DNA of 53,023 nt, taken from assembly GCA_964483245.1 (NCBI GenBank), contig CAZABP010000033.1, positions 1 through 53,023 on the forward strand. Reading direction: 5' to 3'. The notes below the pieces were generated by a model that saw nothing but the letters and a program-made list of their open reading frames with translations, made no database searches and was not told the DNA's origin. A program made the position numbers and the translations under genes. Below are positions 7,659 through 16,317 of the stretch, piece after piece; positions within the stretch are counted from its first letter, which is position 1, and the number at the start of each line of letters is the position of its first letter. This DNA comes from CAZABP01 sp964483245. GTDB lineage: Bacteria; Planctomycetota; UBA1135; UBA2386.

Positions 7659-8003
7659 GTGGGCGATCCACCCGAAGGCACGCAGCGTGGCCCTGACGCG
7701 CTGCACGGCGCGCGCGCCGGGCGCGATGCGCCGCGTGTCAACCGCGGGAAGCGGCTCAACATCGTGTTGCTTGCGAGTCTCGGCGGCGTGCTCGGAGCGT
7801 GTGCGCTCGGTGCCACCATCCTCGCGCAGGGGGTGCTTCCCTGGCGGCGCGGCATCGGCGTGCTCGGCGCGGCTGGCGGACTGCTGCTCGTCGTGGGGGT
7901 GCTGCTGCTCGTCCGGCACCTGGCCGAATCGCATGCGCGCGGGGTCGCACGCATCGGCCGCGCGCGCCGCGATGAGGAACATCGCGACGATCCGCAGCGC
8001 TGA
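7659..8003 (+). CDS. Small membrane protein with two TM segments
   Basis: This frame gives up to 114 residues from a GTG at 7659, 24 bases after the tRNA fragment. Two hydrophobic segments are clear (about residues 33-55 and 65-84: LNIVLLASLGGVLGACAL and GIGVLGAAGGLLLVVGVLLL), separated by a short basic loop, with a charged C-terminus. The N-terminus is uncertain and may begin nearer the first membrane segment. No family was recognised. It would be the first chromosomal gene to the right of the integration site. Confidence 0.5.
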   Translation: MGDPPEGTQRGPDALHGARAGRDAPRVNRGKRLNIVLLASLGGVLGACALGATILAQGVLPWRRGIGVLGAAGGLLLVVGVLLLVRHLAESHARGVARIGRARRDEEHRDDPQR

Positions 8004-8063
8004 GTTCCGGCAGCAGCGCCCGCGAATGGTGGCGGTCGAGGCTACGCCGGTGCGCGTGCCGGA

Positions 8064-8354
8064 TCAGCGCAGCCGCGGGCGGCGTGCCTTCGACCGCTGC
8101 AGCGACTTGAAGTTCGGCGGGCGGGCGAACACGGCGTCCCGCTCCTCGAGCGGGACGGCGCCGGCCAGGGCCGCCAGCTTCGCGCGCATCTCCCGGGCCG
8201 CGCGGAGGCATTCCGCACGGTCGGCATGCTCGCTGACGATCCCCCGCGCGAAGGGACGCTTGCGGCTCGCGCGCGTGAAGCGGGCGTGGACGAGGTGCCA
8301 GCGGTCGGACGTGATGGCGGGGGCGCCGTCGCGGTTGCTCGTTTCGGTGATCAC
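8064..8354 (-). CDS. Small basic hypothetical protein
   Basis: The 96-residue protein is Arg/Ala-rich, with a helix around CLRAAREMRAKLAALAG and a basic tail. Its ATG overlaps the stop of the upstream gene by four bases (8351-8354), which argues that both are translated. No domain was recognised. Confidence 0.45.
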   Translation of the reverse strand: MITETSNRDGAPAITSDRWHLVHARFTRASRKRPFARGIVSEHADRAECLRAAREMRAKLAALAGAVPLEERDAVFARPPNFKSLQRSKARRPRLR

Positions 8355-8581
8355 GGTTGCGGCTCGATTGGAAGTTGTTGGGGCGGGGTCTCAGGAGCCG
8401 AGGGTGGCGGCGCAGGCGGTTCGGCGCTGCCGTCCGGCGGGCCGGACTGGCCATCCAGCTTCGCCTGCCGCTTGCGCGCGCTGCGCGCCTGGCGCTCCTC
8501 GCGCTTGGCGATCTGCTTCAGCTGCTTGTCGCGCTCGCGGCGGCGCTTTTCGTGCGTTGGGTAGCTCTTGCCTTTGGCCAT
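8351..8581 (-). CDS. Small charged protein with Lys/Arg-rich helix
   Basis: The 76-residue protein starts at MAKGKSYPTHEKRRRERDKQ. This N-terminal pattern (MAKGKSxPTHEKRRRE) recurs in short conserved bacterial proteins of unknown function. A highly basic helix covers residues 10-45 and a Pro/Ala-rich acidic tail follows. The frame stays open 30 codons further upstream, but this start matches the known pattern. RNA binding is plausible from charge and from the neighbouring RRM gene, but it is not shown. Confidence 0.65.
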   Translation of the reverse strand: MAKGKSYPTHEKRRRERDKQLKQIAKREERQARSARKRQAKLDGQSGPPDGSAEPPAPPPSAPETPPQQLPIEPQP

Positions 8582-8631
8582 CGATCTTGCGGAGTGGGTT
8601 GCAGGCCGCCCCGGGGGCAGCCCGCGCGAGG

Positions 8632-8943
8632 TCAGCGACGGTCGCGCCGGCCTTCCTGGCCGCCGCGCCATCCCTTGGGCGCCGGACGGGACTGCCGTTC
8701 CTCCGCCTCTTTGACGCGGAGCGCGCGGCCGTCGACCTGCAGGCCATCGGTTGCCTGGATCGCCGCTTGCGCCTCGGCGTCGGAGGCCATCTCGACGAAC
8801 GCGAAGCCGCGCGAACGGCCGGTGACGCGGTCGAGCATCAGCGTCAACTCGGACACCTTGCGTCCGTCGCGCTCGAACTCAGAGCGCAGCATGTCCTCGG
8901 TCGTCTCGAACGAGAGGTTCCCCACGTACAGTCGCTTACCCAT
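8632..8943 (-). CDS. RRM-domain RNA-binding protein
   Basis: The 103-residue protein is almost entirely one RNA recognition motif. RNP2 is LYVGNL (residues 5-10) and RNP1 is RGFAFVEM (45-52), followed by the usual AIQATDGLQVDGRALRV and an Arg/Gly-rich tail. Such single-RRM proteins occur in cyanobacteria, Planctomycetota and others, and several are cold-induced RNA chaperones. The chosen ATG at 8943 is preceded by GAGGA at good spacing; the open frame extends 39 codons further but gives a non-RRM extension. It is in the same orientation as the next two small genes. Confidence 0.9.
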   Translation of the reverse strand: MGKRLYVGNLSFETTEDMLRSEFERDGRKVSELTLMLDRVTGRSRGFAFVEMASDAEAQAAIQATDGLQVDGRALRVKEAEERQSRPAPKGWRGGQEGRRDRR

Positions 8944-9342
8944 CTGACAGATCCTCGAGTCTTCGGAGCCTTCGCGCCGATCGCGAGCTCGCGGCGCAGT
9001 GCCACGAGCATTCACGCGCCATGGACGATCGAGGCGACCTCGCGCGTCCACGAACGCCACCGAGGAGTGCGCGACTGCCCGGCATGCCCAGTCGGAGATT
9101 CAGATCCCGGACAGCTTGGACTGGGCGGCTGCCATCAGGAACCGGGGCACGATAGCGATCCGATGCGTTTGGCGCCAGCTCCTCGGTGATGAAACTCACC
9201 GCGACTCGCGCGATCGGTGAGCGGGAAAGCGCGCTGGCGCTAGCATTCCGCCGCTGCTTGGTCCACAAGGCCCGGCATCGGACTTCCATCCGCACACAGC
9301 GACGCAGCCCCGCCGCAGTGGAATCGGAGCTGACCACCGCTG
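8944..9342. other. Intergenic region between divergent RRM and desaturase genes
   Basis: The 399 bases separate two divergently transcribed genes and should hold both promoters. Open frames here have shadow-type composition. No operator, repeat or RNA could be identified by eye. Confidence 0.35.
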
Positions 9343-10245
9343 ATGCGCACGACCGCGATCCATCCCAAGTTTCGACTCGCCTGGCCTCGGTTCGCGTTCA
9401 TGACCGCGTGCCATCTGGCAGCGGCCTTCGCGGTCGTCTACCTGAGCGTGTTCCACTTCTCGTGGTGGACGCTCGGCTTCGGACTGCTGTGGAGCGTGTT
9501 CTGCGGGCTGTCGATCACCGGTGGCTATCACCGTCTGTTCGCCCACGGCGCGTACCGCGCGCACGCCTTGTTGCGCGTGTTCTACCTGCTGTTCGGCGCC
9601 GCGGCGCTGCAGAACTCGGCGCTCGCGTGGGCCGCCGATCATCGCGCGCACCACGCGCACACGGATCAGGACGGGGATCCGTACGACATCCGGCGCGGAT
9701 TCTGGTGGGCCCACATCGGATGGATCCTGCACGACGATCGCACGCCGCGTGACTACTCGTTGGTGCAGGACCTGCTGGCGGATCGGTGGGTGCGGCTGCA
9801 ACACCGCTACTACCTGCCGCTGTCGATCCTGTTCGGCTTGACCTTGCCGGCGGCGATCGGCTGCCTGTGGGGGGATCCGCTCGGAGCGGTGCTGGTCGCC
9901 GGCCTGCTCCGGCTGGTCTGCCTGTGGCATGCGACGTTCTCGATCAACTCGTTCACGCACACGCTGGGGCGCCAGACCTACACGTTGGCGGTGTCCGCGC
10001 GCGACAGCATGCTGGTGGCGTTGATCACGCTCGGCGAGGGGTACCACAACTTCCACCACCGGTTCCAGATCGACTACCGCAACGGTGTGCGGTGGTACAA
10101 CTTCGATCCGACGAAGTGGTGGATCTGGTCGGCGAAGCAGATCGGACTCGCGAGTCACCTGCGCCGGATCCCTCGCGAGCGCATCGAAGCCGCCCGTGCC
10201 GCCGTGCGCGCCGGGTCGGCGTGCGCCGACGCACAGATGGTCTGA
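9343..10245 (+). CDS. Acyl-CoA/acyl-lipid delta-9 type desaturase
   Basis: This membrane-bound di-iron desaturase has 300 residues. It has the three histidine boxes of the family: HRLFAH (63-68), HRAHH (100-104) and HNFHH (235-239), plus the conserved NSFTH near 202. Four hydrophobic segments flank the boxes. It introduces a cis double bond in a saturated fatty acyl chain using O2 and an electron donor, adjusting membrane fluidity. The divergent neighbour is a single-RRM protein of a type often linked to cold response, so joint cold regulation is plausible but inferred. No fused cytochrome b5 domain is present. Confidence 0.92.
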   Translation: MRTTAIHPKFRLAWPRFAFMTACHLAAAFAVVYLSVFHFSWWTLGFGLLWSVFCGLSITGGYHRLFAHGAYRAHALLRVFYLLFGAAALQNSALAWAADHRAHHAHTDQDGDPYDIRRGFWWAHIGWILHDDRTPRDYSLVQDLLADRWVRLQHRYYLPLSILFGLTLPAAIGCLWGDPLGAVLVAGLLRLVCLWHATFSINSFTHTLGRQTYTLAVSARDSMLVALITLGEGYHNFHHRFQIDYRNGVRWYNFDPTKWWIWSAKQIGLASHLRRIPRERIEAARAAVRAGSACADAQMV

Positions 10246-10303
10246 ACTCCGCAGCGCGCGAGCTGCTGTGTTCGGCGCGACGCTATGCTGCGCGCCGATC
10301 GGC

Positions 10304-10627
10304 ATGCAGGACTCGATGAAGCTCCAGGAGCAGCAGCCAGCCTCGGCAGCGCACGCCGATGCTCGCGCGCGCCAACGGCGGCGCGACGGCTGGGCGACCT
10401 CGGTATTCGTCGTCTATTGGACTCTCGTCATGGCGCTCGTGCCGTGGACGAATCTCACTCCGGCGTCTGCTGACGGTTCGATCTGGGACGGAATGATCCG
10501 CGGCATGAACGAGCGGTTGATCCTGGTGTGCCTCGGGATCTGGTCCGTGCCCTGCGGCATCGTCATGGTGCTGTACTGGCGCGCCTGGTGCAGGCCCGAC
10601 GCAGCCCACGCACGCGGCCGGGCTTGA
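10304..10627 (+). CDS. Small membrane protein with two TM segments
   Basis: The 107-residue protein starts at MQDSMKLQEQ (MKL at 10316 is an alternative). After a hydrophilic, Arg-rich N-terminus come two hydrophobic segments at about 30-48 (SVFVVYWTLVMALVPW) and 70-92 (LILVCLGIWSVPCGIVMVLY). No family was recognised. It lies 58 bp after the desaturase in the same direction and may be co-transcribed. Confidence 0.55.
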   Translation: MQDSMKLQEQQPASAAHADARARQRRRDGWATSVFVVYWTLVMALVPWTNLTPASADGSIWDGMIRGMNERLILVCLGIWSVPCGIVMVLYWRAWCRPDAAHARGRA

Positions 10628-10765
10628 AACGCGGCTCGGCTGGCGCGGCGCGGCCATGCTGGCGCGGTTGGGCGGCTGCTGCTCGGTGCGGATCCGAGCA
10701 GACGCGCGGGTGCGGGAACTCCGCAAACACGTTCGCGCCCGGCCGTCCTCCCGCGTAACCAGCGC

Positions 10766-10820
10766 TGCTCCTGCCGCCATGCAGGAGCAAACGCAGACGC
10801 GGCCGGCTTGCGCCGGCCGC
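10766..10820. terminator. Two consecutive GC-rich hairpins
   Basis: The first hairpin is TGCTCCTGC and GCAGGAGCA around CGCCAT (10766-10789). The second is GCGGCCGGC and GCCGGCCGC around TTGC (10799-10820). They lie in the gap after the small membrane protein and before the sigma-fusion gene. No T-run follows either stem, so termination is probable but not certain. Confidence 0.45.
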
Positions 10821-10966
10821 GCCTGCCACCTCATCAGTCGATACCACGGAGCCACCGTCCATGCATGTCGGCGTGCCCCGCGTGTGCGCTCCTAGCTGGG
10901 TGCGCGCGGATGGCTACGCGTCCCGCCGTCTACAACTCCGCGGATCCGGCACACATTCCTCGTGCG

Positions 10967-10977
10967 GGGGAAAAACG
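10967..10977 (+). promoter_or_regulatory. GGGGAAAAACG motif upstream of the sigma-fusion gene
   Basis: The 11-base string occurs here and again at 29265-29275 upstream of the second ECF sigma gene. Both copies have a CACAC sequence shortly before them. It may be part of a promoter recognised by such sigma factors. An 11-base match alone is not significant in a window of this size; the shared position is what makes it notable. Confidence 0.3.
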
Positions 10978-11084
10978 CACGCGTCCTGCTCGACCATCCG
11001 GACCTCGGCAGCCCTGCCCGCCGGCACGGGCGAAATTCACTCGTGCCGCTGTCACGCTCCGTCGATCTGCGGCAGAACTGCAGC

Positions 11085-13466
11085 GTGCATGGCCCCGGTC
11101 CCGCCACCCCGTCCCGTGCCGCGGCGGAGTTCGCCGCGTTTGCGGCGACGCGGGACCCGCGCGCATTCGCGCGGGCGTTCGATGCGACGGCGCCGGACCT
11201 GCTGCTGGTGGCCGCGCGGCTGACGCGGCGCCGTGACGACGCGCAGGATCTGCTGCAGCAGACCTGGCTGGCTGCGATCGAGCGGGCGGCGGCGTTCGAT
11301 CCGGGTCGGCCGCTGCTGCCGTGGCTGATCGGGATCCTGGTGCAGGAGGCGCGGATGCGCCGTCGCGCCGGCGCGCGCGCCGCGGCGCGCGAGCAGGCGC
11401 ATGCGGCGCCGCCGGGGCCGGCGCCGGATCCGGCCGGCGCGGCGATGGACACGGAGCTGCACGAGCATGTGGCGACGGCGCTGGCGCAGCTCGACGAACG
11501 GCTGCGGCTCGTGTTGGTGCTGCGGCTCGTGCATGGGCTGTCGAGCGTCGAGATCGGGCGTGCGCTGGGGCGTCCGCCGGACACGGTCCGCGTGCAGCTC
11601 GCTCGCGGGCTGGCACGGCTGCGCAGGCTCCTGCCGGCAGGCCACGCGATGCCGGCATCGCTGCTGCTGCTGCCTGCCGACGGCGTGCAGCTCGCAGAGG
11701 TCAAGCAGACGCTGTTGGCGCAGTTCCCCGCCGAGGCGGCGACGACCGCCGCTGCCAGCGTGGCCGTCGTTGCCACGGGACTCGGAGTGATCGCGATGAA
11801 GAAGTCGTTGCTGGCAGGAATCGCGGTCGTGGTCGCCGCGCTCGTAGTGGGTTCGGCATGGCAAGCGACATCGTCGACGCCGGCGCAGGTGCCGCTGACG
11901 GCAGCGCACGCTGCTGCGCCGATGACCGGCGGATCCACGCAAGCATCAGCAGAAGGCGACCCGACCGACACACGCAACGCGGATCCGCACGTGCGTGAGC
12001 AGGTCGTCGCCGCGCCGCTCGCGCCAGCACCCACCGTCGCGACGATCCGTGGCCGCTGCATCGACGAGGCCGGGGCTCCGCTGGCCGGCGTCCACGTCTC
12101 CGTCTCAGGCCCGGAGCTCGGCACGCCCGCGCCGCAGCAGACCGGCGGCGATGGCCGCTTCGAAGTCGTGCTGCCGGATGTCGCCGAACAGCGCTACGGC
12201 TTGCGCTTTACCGCGCCCGGCCGCGCGACGCGCGCGGGAGCGGCATGGCACGACGCCAAGGCGCTGCGCCTCGGCGGCACGTTCGACCTCGGGGATCTGC
12301 TGCTCCCGCGAGGTGCGCCGATCCGGGGTCGGTTCGTGGATGCGCAGCGGCAGCCGGTGCGGGTCGCGCATGTCGAGCTTCGTGCATCGTGCTCGCCATC
12401 TGCGAAGCACCGCTGGAAGGCCCAACTCGCGCCGGTCGCGGTCGCGACCGGCAGTACCGAGTTCACCACCGATCTCCTGGAGCCGGGTACGTGGACGCTC
12501 GGTGTGTTGACGCGTGGTTGGTATGTGCCACCGGTCACGGTGGAGCACACGACCGACGGTTCCCACGTCGAGTTGCTGATCGAACCGGTTCCTGCGATTC
12601 GCGGTCTCGTCGTCGACGAGCGTGGCCGGCCGCTCGCGGGGATGCAGGTCTCTGCGCAGGTGAACCAGCCCGGCTACTGGAACAACATGCACGTCGTGAC
12701 TGGGCAGGATGGGCGGTTCGCGTTGCTGTCCGATGCGCGGCAGCGAGCCGGCAACGGCATCCGAATCAGCGTCAGCGACTTCCGACAGCGATACGGGTGG
12801 GTCGAGCAGGAGACGAGCTTCGGGGCTGCTGAGCTGCGCGTCGTGCTGTCGCGGATGGCAGAGCTTCGCGTTCGCGTCGAAGACGCGGAGACTGGGGACC
12901 CGATTCGCGGCGCGGTTGTCGGTTGGAGCGCGGATCTCGGTGCACGTTGCACGCGCAGCGCGGCCAATGCGAAGGAAGGGGATGCCATGCTGCGCGGGCT
13001 GCCGCAGGTCCCGGTCCTGTTGGCTGCCGCCGGGCCGACCTCCGGGCCGTACCGCGCGATGTTCCAGCAGGCCGTCGGCATCGTGCGTGAGATCGAGACC
13101 ACACAGCCCGATGTCGTGATCCGGCTGCCTCGCGCACGCGCCTACTGCGTCAAGGTCCATGTCGCAGGGCAACCCACCGATGGCGTGCTCGTGGAGTTGC
13201 TCGAGCCGGACGCAGAGCCGGTCACGGCCGAGCAGCCGGCCCGCGAGCTCGTCGCACACAACGCGCTCCCGTCCCTCCGACTCGCGCTCCGCCTCGGCTC
13301 CGGCCACACCGGACCGGACGGCATCGCGCGCATCCCGCTCCGCACCGAACGCACGCCGCTCGTGATCCGGATCTCCGGCGAGCGCATCCGCACTGCGCTG
13401 TTCCACGCACCGTTCGCGCGTGGCGCCGGCACCGACGCCGATCCGCTGCAGTTCGAGCTCGATTGA
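11085..13466 (+). CDS. ECF-type sigma factor fused via TM segment to extracytoplasmic repeats
   Basis: The protein has 793 residues from GTG 11085; GTG at 11043 or 10962 is possible. Residues 12-90 are sigma region 2 (DDAQDLLQQTWLAAIE) and 125-183 are region 4 with an HTH (GLSSVEIGRALGRPPDTVRV). One membrane segment follows at about 241-258 after MKK. The remaining 530 residues are outside if the sigma part is inside: a Thr/Pro-rich linker, then beta-sandwich modules of the carboxypeptidase-regulatory-like type (GRCIDEAGAPLAGVHVSV, GLVVDERGRPLAGMQVSA). No peptidase residues are present. Sigma factors with long C-terminal extensions are known in Planctomycetota. A membrane-tethered sigma factor could be released by proteolysis or act in place, which is inference. 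Confidence 0.8.
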   Translation: MHGPGPATPSRAAAEFAAFAATRDPRAFARAFDATAPDLLLVAARLTRRRDDAQDLLQQTWLAAIERAAAFDPGRPLLPWLIGILVQEARMRRRAGARAAAREQAHAAPPGPAPDPAGAAMDTELHEHVATALAQLDERLRLVLVLRLVHGLSSVEIGRALGRPPDTVRVQLARGLARLRRLLPAGHAMPASLLLLPADGVQLAEVKQTLLAQFPAEAATTAAASVAVVATGLGVIAMKKSLLAGIAVVVAALVVGSAWQATSSTPAQVPLTAAHAAAPMTGGSTQASAEGDPTDTRNADPHVREQVVAAPLAPAPTVATIRGRCIDEAGAPLAGVHVSVSGPELGTPAPQQTGGDGRFEVVLPDVAEQRYGLRFTAPGRATRAGAAWHDAKALRLGGTFDLGDLLLPRGAPIRGRFVDAQRQPVRVAHVELRASCSPSAKHRWKAQLAPVAVATGSTEFTTDLLEPGTWTLGVLTRGWYVPPVTVEHTTDGSHVELLIEPVPAIRGLVVDERGRPLAGMQVSAQVNQPGYWNNMHVVTGQDGRFALLSDARQRAGNGIRISVSDFRQRYGWVEQETSFGAAELRVVLSRMAELRVRVEDAETGDPIRGAVVGWSADLGARCTRSAANAKEGDAMLRGLPQVPVLLAAAGPTSGPYRAMFQQAVGIVREIETTQPDVVIRLPRARAYCVKVHVAGQPTDGVLVELLEPDAEPVTAEQPARELVAHNALPSLRLALRLGSGHTGPDGIARIPLRTERTPLVIRISGERIRTALFHAPFARGAGTDADPLQFELD

Positions 13467-14846
13467 TCAGCTGTGGCGCGCGCTGCGCCGATACGCGAAC
13501 GCCAGCGCAAACCCGAGCACGAGCAGCGCCGCGATCGCAATCGCCGCGGTCCAGATCACCTGGCGGATCTCCGTCCCGGTCTCTTCGGTCACCGTTGCCA
13601 CCGTCGTCTGCAGCCGGTTCTCGGCGACCAGCTCACGGAACGAACCGAGCGTCGTGTCGAGCTGCGCCGCCATCGCGGTCAGCGACCGGGCCGTCTGGTC
13701 GAACTCGAGGATGTCGAACGGCTTGCCGGGCGCTGCGCCTTCCGGCTCCGGCTCGCCTTCGAGCTGCTGCAGCGTGCGCTGGAACGTCTGCAGCGTCGTA
13801 TCGAGCTGCGCCGCCATCCCCTCGATGTTGGTCGCCGTCTGACCGAACGTCGTACCGACCTTGTCGAGTCCGGCGGCCGCCCGGTCGACCTCGGCCAGCG
13901 TCGCGCGCAGTGCGTCGATCTGCGGTCCGGTGCTCGCGAGCAGCGCATCCACCTCGGTGCGCAGCTCGTGTGGCAGCGCCTTGGCCGTCTGTGCGATCGT
14001 CGCCGCGCTCTCGTTGAATCGTGCGAGGTGCTGATCCAGACCCTGCACGACCCCCTCCGCCTGGATGTCGTAGCGCAGACCGTCGAGGGTCCACCCGAGC
14101 TGCAACGGCAGCAGTTCGACGACGTTGCTGAAGCGTTCGCCGGCGCTCTCGATCGCGTAGATCGCGGCCGCCGTCTCGGAGATCCCCTCGCCGACCGTTG
14201 CGAACGGATTCAGGTTCACGGTCGGCAGCCACCCGAGTGCGTCCTTGCGCTTCTCCTCCCGCAGGTCGTCGCTGTGGATGCCGATCCGGGCAAACGTGTC
14301 GTGCATCGGATTCGCTTCCACGAACTCGACGACGTTCGCACGCGCGCGCAGGAACACCTCGTCGGTGCCGGCCACCTCGCGCAGATGGCGCTCGATCAGC
14401 TCGCGCTGCTCGGTGACGGCGGCGCGCAGTTGCGCCGCCTGCTCGCCGAACAACCGTGGCCCGGCTTCTCTGGCGAGCAGCTGCTCGAGCTGCAGGCACA
14501 GCGCCCAGAGGTCGATCCACCCGGTCGAGGGCTCCTCCGTGTCCAGCGTGCTCCATGCGCTGCGGATCGTTTGCACCCGCATGTGCAGCGTGTTGCACGC
14601 ATGCTCGATGCGCTGCATGTCCGCGGCGACCCGCCGTCCGGTCAGTTCGATCGCACCGGCGAAGCCGAGCACCGCGTCGCGCAGTTGCGTGCGCAGCGCC
14701 TGCGCCCGGTGGCGCGCCTCCTCGGCGGCCTTCTCGTCGGCGCCGGTGGAGAACAACCCGGCGCAGCCCGAGGCCAGCAGCCAGCAGCACAGGAGCGCGA
14801 GTGGACGCAGCCGGACCGACACGGGGCGCAGGATTACAAACCGCAT
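13467..14846 (-). CDS. Lipoprotein with coiled-coil domains and C-terminal TM
   Basis: The 459-residue protein has a signal sequence ending in LASGC (acylated Cys28). A long helical, Gln/Glu/Ala-rich body follows, with heptad-like stretches around residues 40-75, 280-370 and 390-425, and a C-terminal membrane segment (about 432-451, IWTAAIAIAALLVLGFALAF). The two ends would place it bridging or looping at the membrane. No family was recognised. Its start overlaps the trpS stop by 13 bases, so it is co-transcribed with trpS. It converges with the sigma-fusion gene, whose stop codon lies immediately next to its own. Confidence 0.7.
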   Translation of the reverse strand: MRFVILRPVSVRLRPLALLCCWLLASGCAGLFSTGADEKAAEEARHRAQALRTQLRDAVLGFAGAIELTGRRVAADMQRIEHACNTLHMRVQTIRSAWSTLDTEEPSTGWIDLWALCLQLEQLLAREAGPRLFGEQAAQLRAAVTEQRELIERHLREVAGTDEVFLRARANVVEFVEANPMHDTFARIGIHSDDLREEKRKDALGWLPTVNLNPFATVGEGISETAAAIYAIESAGERFSNVVELLPLQLGWTLDGLRYDIQAEGVVQGLDQHLARFNESAATIAQTAKALPHELRTEVDALLASTGPQIDALRATLAEVDRAAAGLDKVGTTFGQTATNIEGMAAQLDTTLQTFQRTLQQLEGEPEPEGAAPGKPFDILEFDQTARSLTAMAAQLDTTLGSFRELVAENRLQTTVATVTEETGTEIRQVIWTAAIAIAALLVLGFALAFAYRRSARHS

Positions 14847-16156
14847 GCCGCCCGCGCCGCCGCCACGGTCTGCTGCGCGATCGCGCGCGCGCGCGCAGCA
14901 CCCTCGCGCAACACGTCTTCGGCGAAGTCCGGATCCTGCTCGAGGGCGTGTCGCCGCTCACGGAACGGCGCGAAGTGCGCGTCCAGCTTGGCGAGCAGTT
15001 CCTGCTTGGCGCGGCCGAAGCCATAGCCGCCAGCGCGGTAGCCACGCGCCATCTCGGCCGCCTCGTCCGGCGTCGCGAGCAGCCGGTACAGCGCGATCAC
15101 GAGGTCTTCGTCCGGATCGAGCGGATCGGCGAGCTCGACGAGCCGCGTCTCGATCCCCATGACCGCTTTCTTCAGCGCCTTCCCCTCGGCGAAGATCTCG
15201 ATCGTGTTGCCGTAGCTCTTCGACATCTTGGCTGCGCTGCGGCGGCCATCGCGCGTCTGGAACAGCACGCGCTCGAGCGGGATGCAGAACTCCAGCACGA
15301 CCCGGCCGACGTCGCGGCGCGGCGTCGCCGTGATCTCACTGGTCGGCATCTCGGCCAGCGTGCGGAGCTGACGGTCGATGACCCCGATGCCCGGGAAGAC
15401 CTTCCCGTGCTCGGCCGCGATCCGCGCCTCGAGCTGCTCGGTCGACTGCAGCGCCGGGTCCTCGGCCAACAACCGGGGTACCAGGACGCGGAACGTCTGC
15501 ACGTACTCGCCGGCGTCGACCGGCAGCGCGAGCTCGGTCGTGACCTGCAGGATCGCGCCCTTCTCGAACGACGTGCCTGGCACCTTCGGTGCGCGGCCGA
15601 ACGACGCCTTCGGCAGTTGGAACACCGGCTGCTCCGGCCGGAACACCGCCTCGAACGCCTGCGCCATGTCGCGCGTCATCTCGACGTGCTGCTCCTGATC
15701 CTGGCCCACCGGCACCAGGTCTGCGCGCGGCGCCAGGATGTCGGCCGCCATCAGCGCCGGATAGAAGAACAGCCCGACGTTCGCGGTGAGGCCCTTCGCG
15801 ATCTTGTCCTTGTACGAATGCGCCTTCTCCAGCAGGCTCATGTTCGTGGCGGTCGCCAGCAGCCACGCCAGCTCGGTCACCTCCGGCACGTCACTCTGCC
15901 GGTAGAACGTCGTCTGCGCCGGATCGAGGCCGACCGCCAGATACGTCAGCGCGACGTCGCGCGAGAATGCACGCAGCTGCGTGCGATCATGGATCGTCGT
16001 CAGCGCGTGGTAGTCGGCGATGAAATAGAAGCACTCCCCCTGCCGCTGCAGCTCGATGTGCGGCTGGATCGCGCCGAAGTAATTCCCCAGGTGCAGGCGC
16101 CCGGACGGCTGCACGCCGGACAGGATGCGCGGGCGGCGGTTCGGCGGCGCGGACAT
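14834..16156 (-). CDS. trpS: Tryptophanyl-tRNA synthetase with large insertion
   Basis: This class I synthetase charges tRNA-Trp. It has 440 residues from the ATG at 16156. The signature HLGNYFGA lies at 22-29 (HIGH-like) and KMSKS at 310-314. The motif QDQEQHVEMTRD (152-163) is typical of TrpS. In E. coli-type enzymes of about 334 residues KMSKS is near 195. Here about 110 extra residues lie between residue 182 and KMSKS, containing VTTELALPVDAGEYVQTF and EITATPRRDVGR. The open frame extends 13 codons upstream of the chosen start, but the N-terminus then exceeds the family. It is followed by the overlapping lipoprotein gene. Confidence 0.95.
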   Translation of the reverse strand: MSAPPNRRPRILSGVQPSGRLHLGNYFGAIQPHIELQRQGECFYFIADYHALTTIHDRTQLRAFSRDVALTYLAVGLDPAQTTFYRQSDVPEVTELAWLLATATNMSLLEKAHSYKDKIAKGLTANVGLFFYPALMAADILAPRADLVPVGQDQEQHVEMTRDMAQAFEAVFRPEQPVFQLPKASFGRAPKVPGTSFEKGAILQVTTELALPVDAGEYVQTFRVLVPRLLAEDPALQSTEQLEARIAAEHGKVFPGIGVIDRQLRTLAEMPTSEITATPRRDVGRVVLEFCIPLERVLFQTRDGRRSAAKMSKSYGNTIEIFAEGKALKKAVMGIETRLVELADPLDPDEDLVIALYRLLATPDEAAEMARGYRAGGYGFGRAKQELLAKLDAHFAPFRERRHALEQDPDFAEDVLREGAARARAIAQQTVAAARAACGL

Positions 16157-16317
16157 GCGGTCGGGCAAGGAACCACCGCCAAGCCGCCGAGTCAACGAAC
16201 CGGACAGTTGGTGTCAGTTCTTTCACCGCCGCGACGCGGCGACCACGACGCCGTGAAACCGACGGACCTGGCGCCGCTGCGGCGGCGACGTTCACCGACG
16301 GGGCATATGACCAGTTT

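Noticed and set aside
10085..10303. N-terminal extension of the 10304 membrane protein into the desaturase gene
   Set aside because: The extension overlaps the desaturase coding region in another frame and has basic shadow composition; the ATG at 10304 gives a normal short membrane protein.
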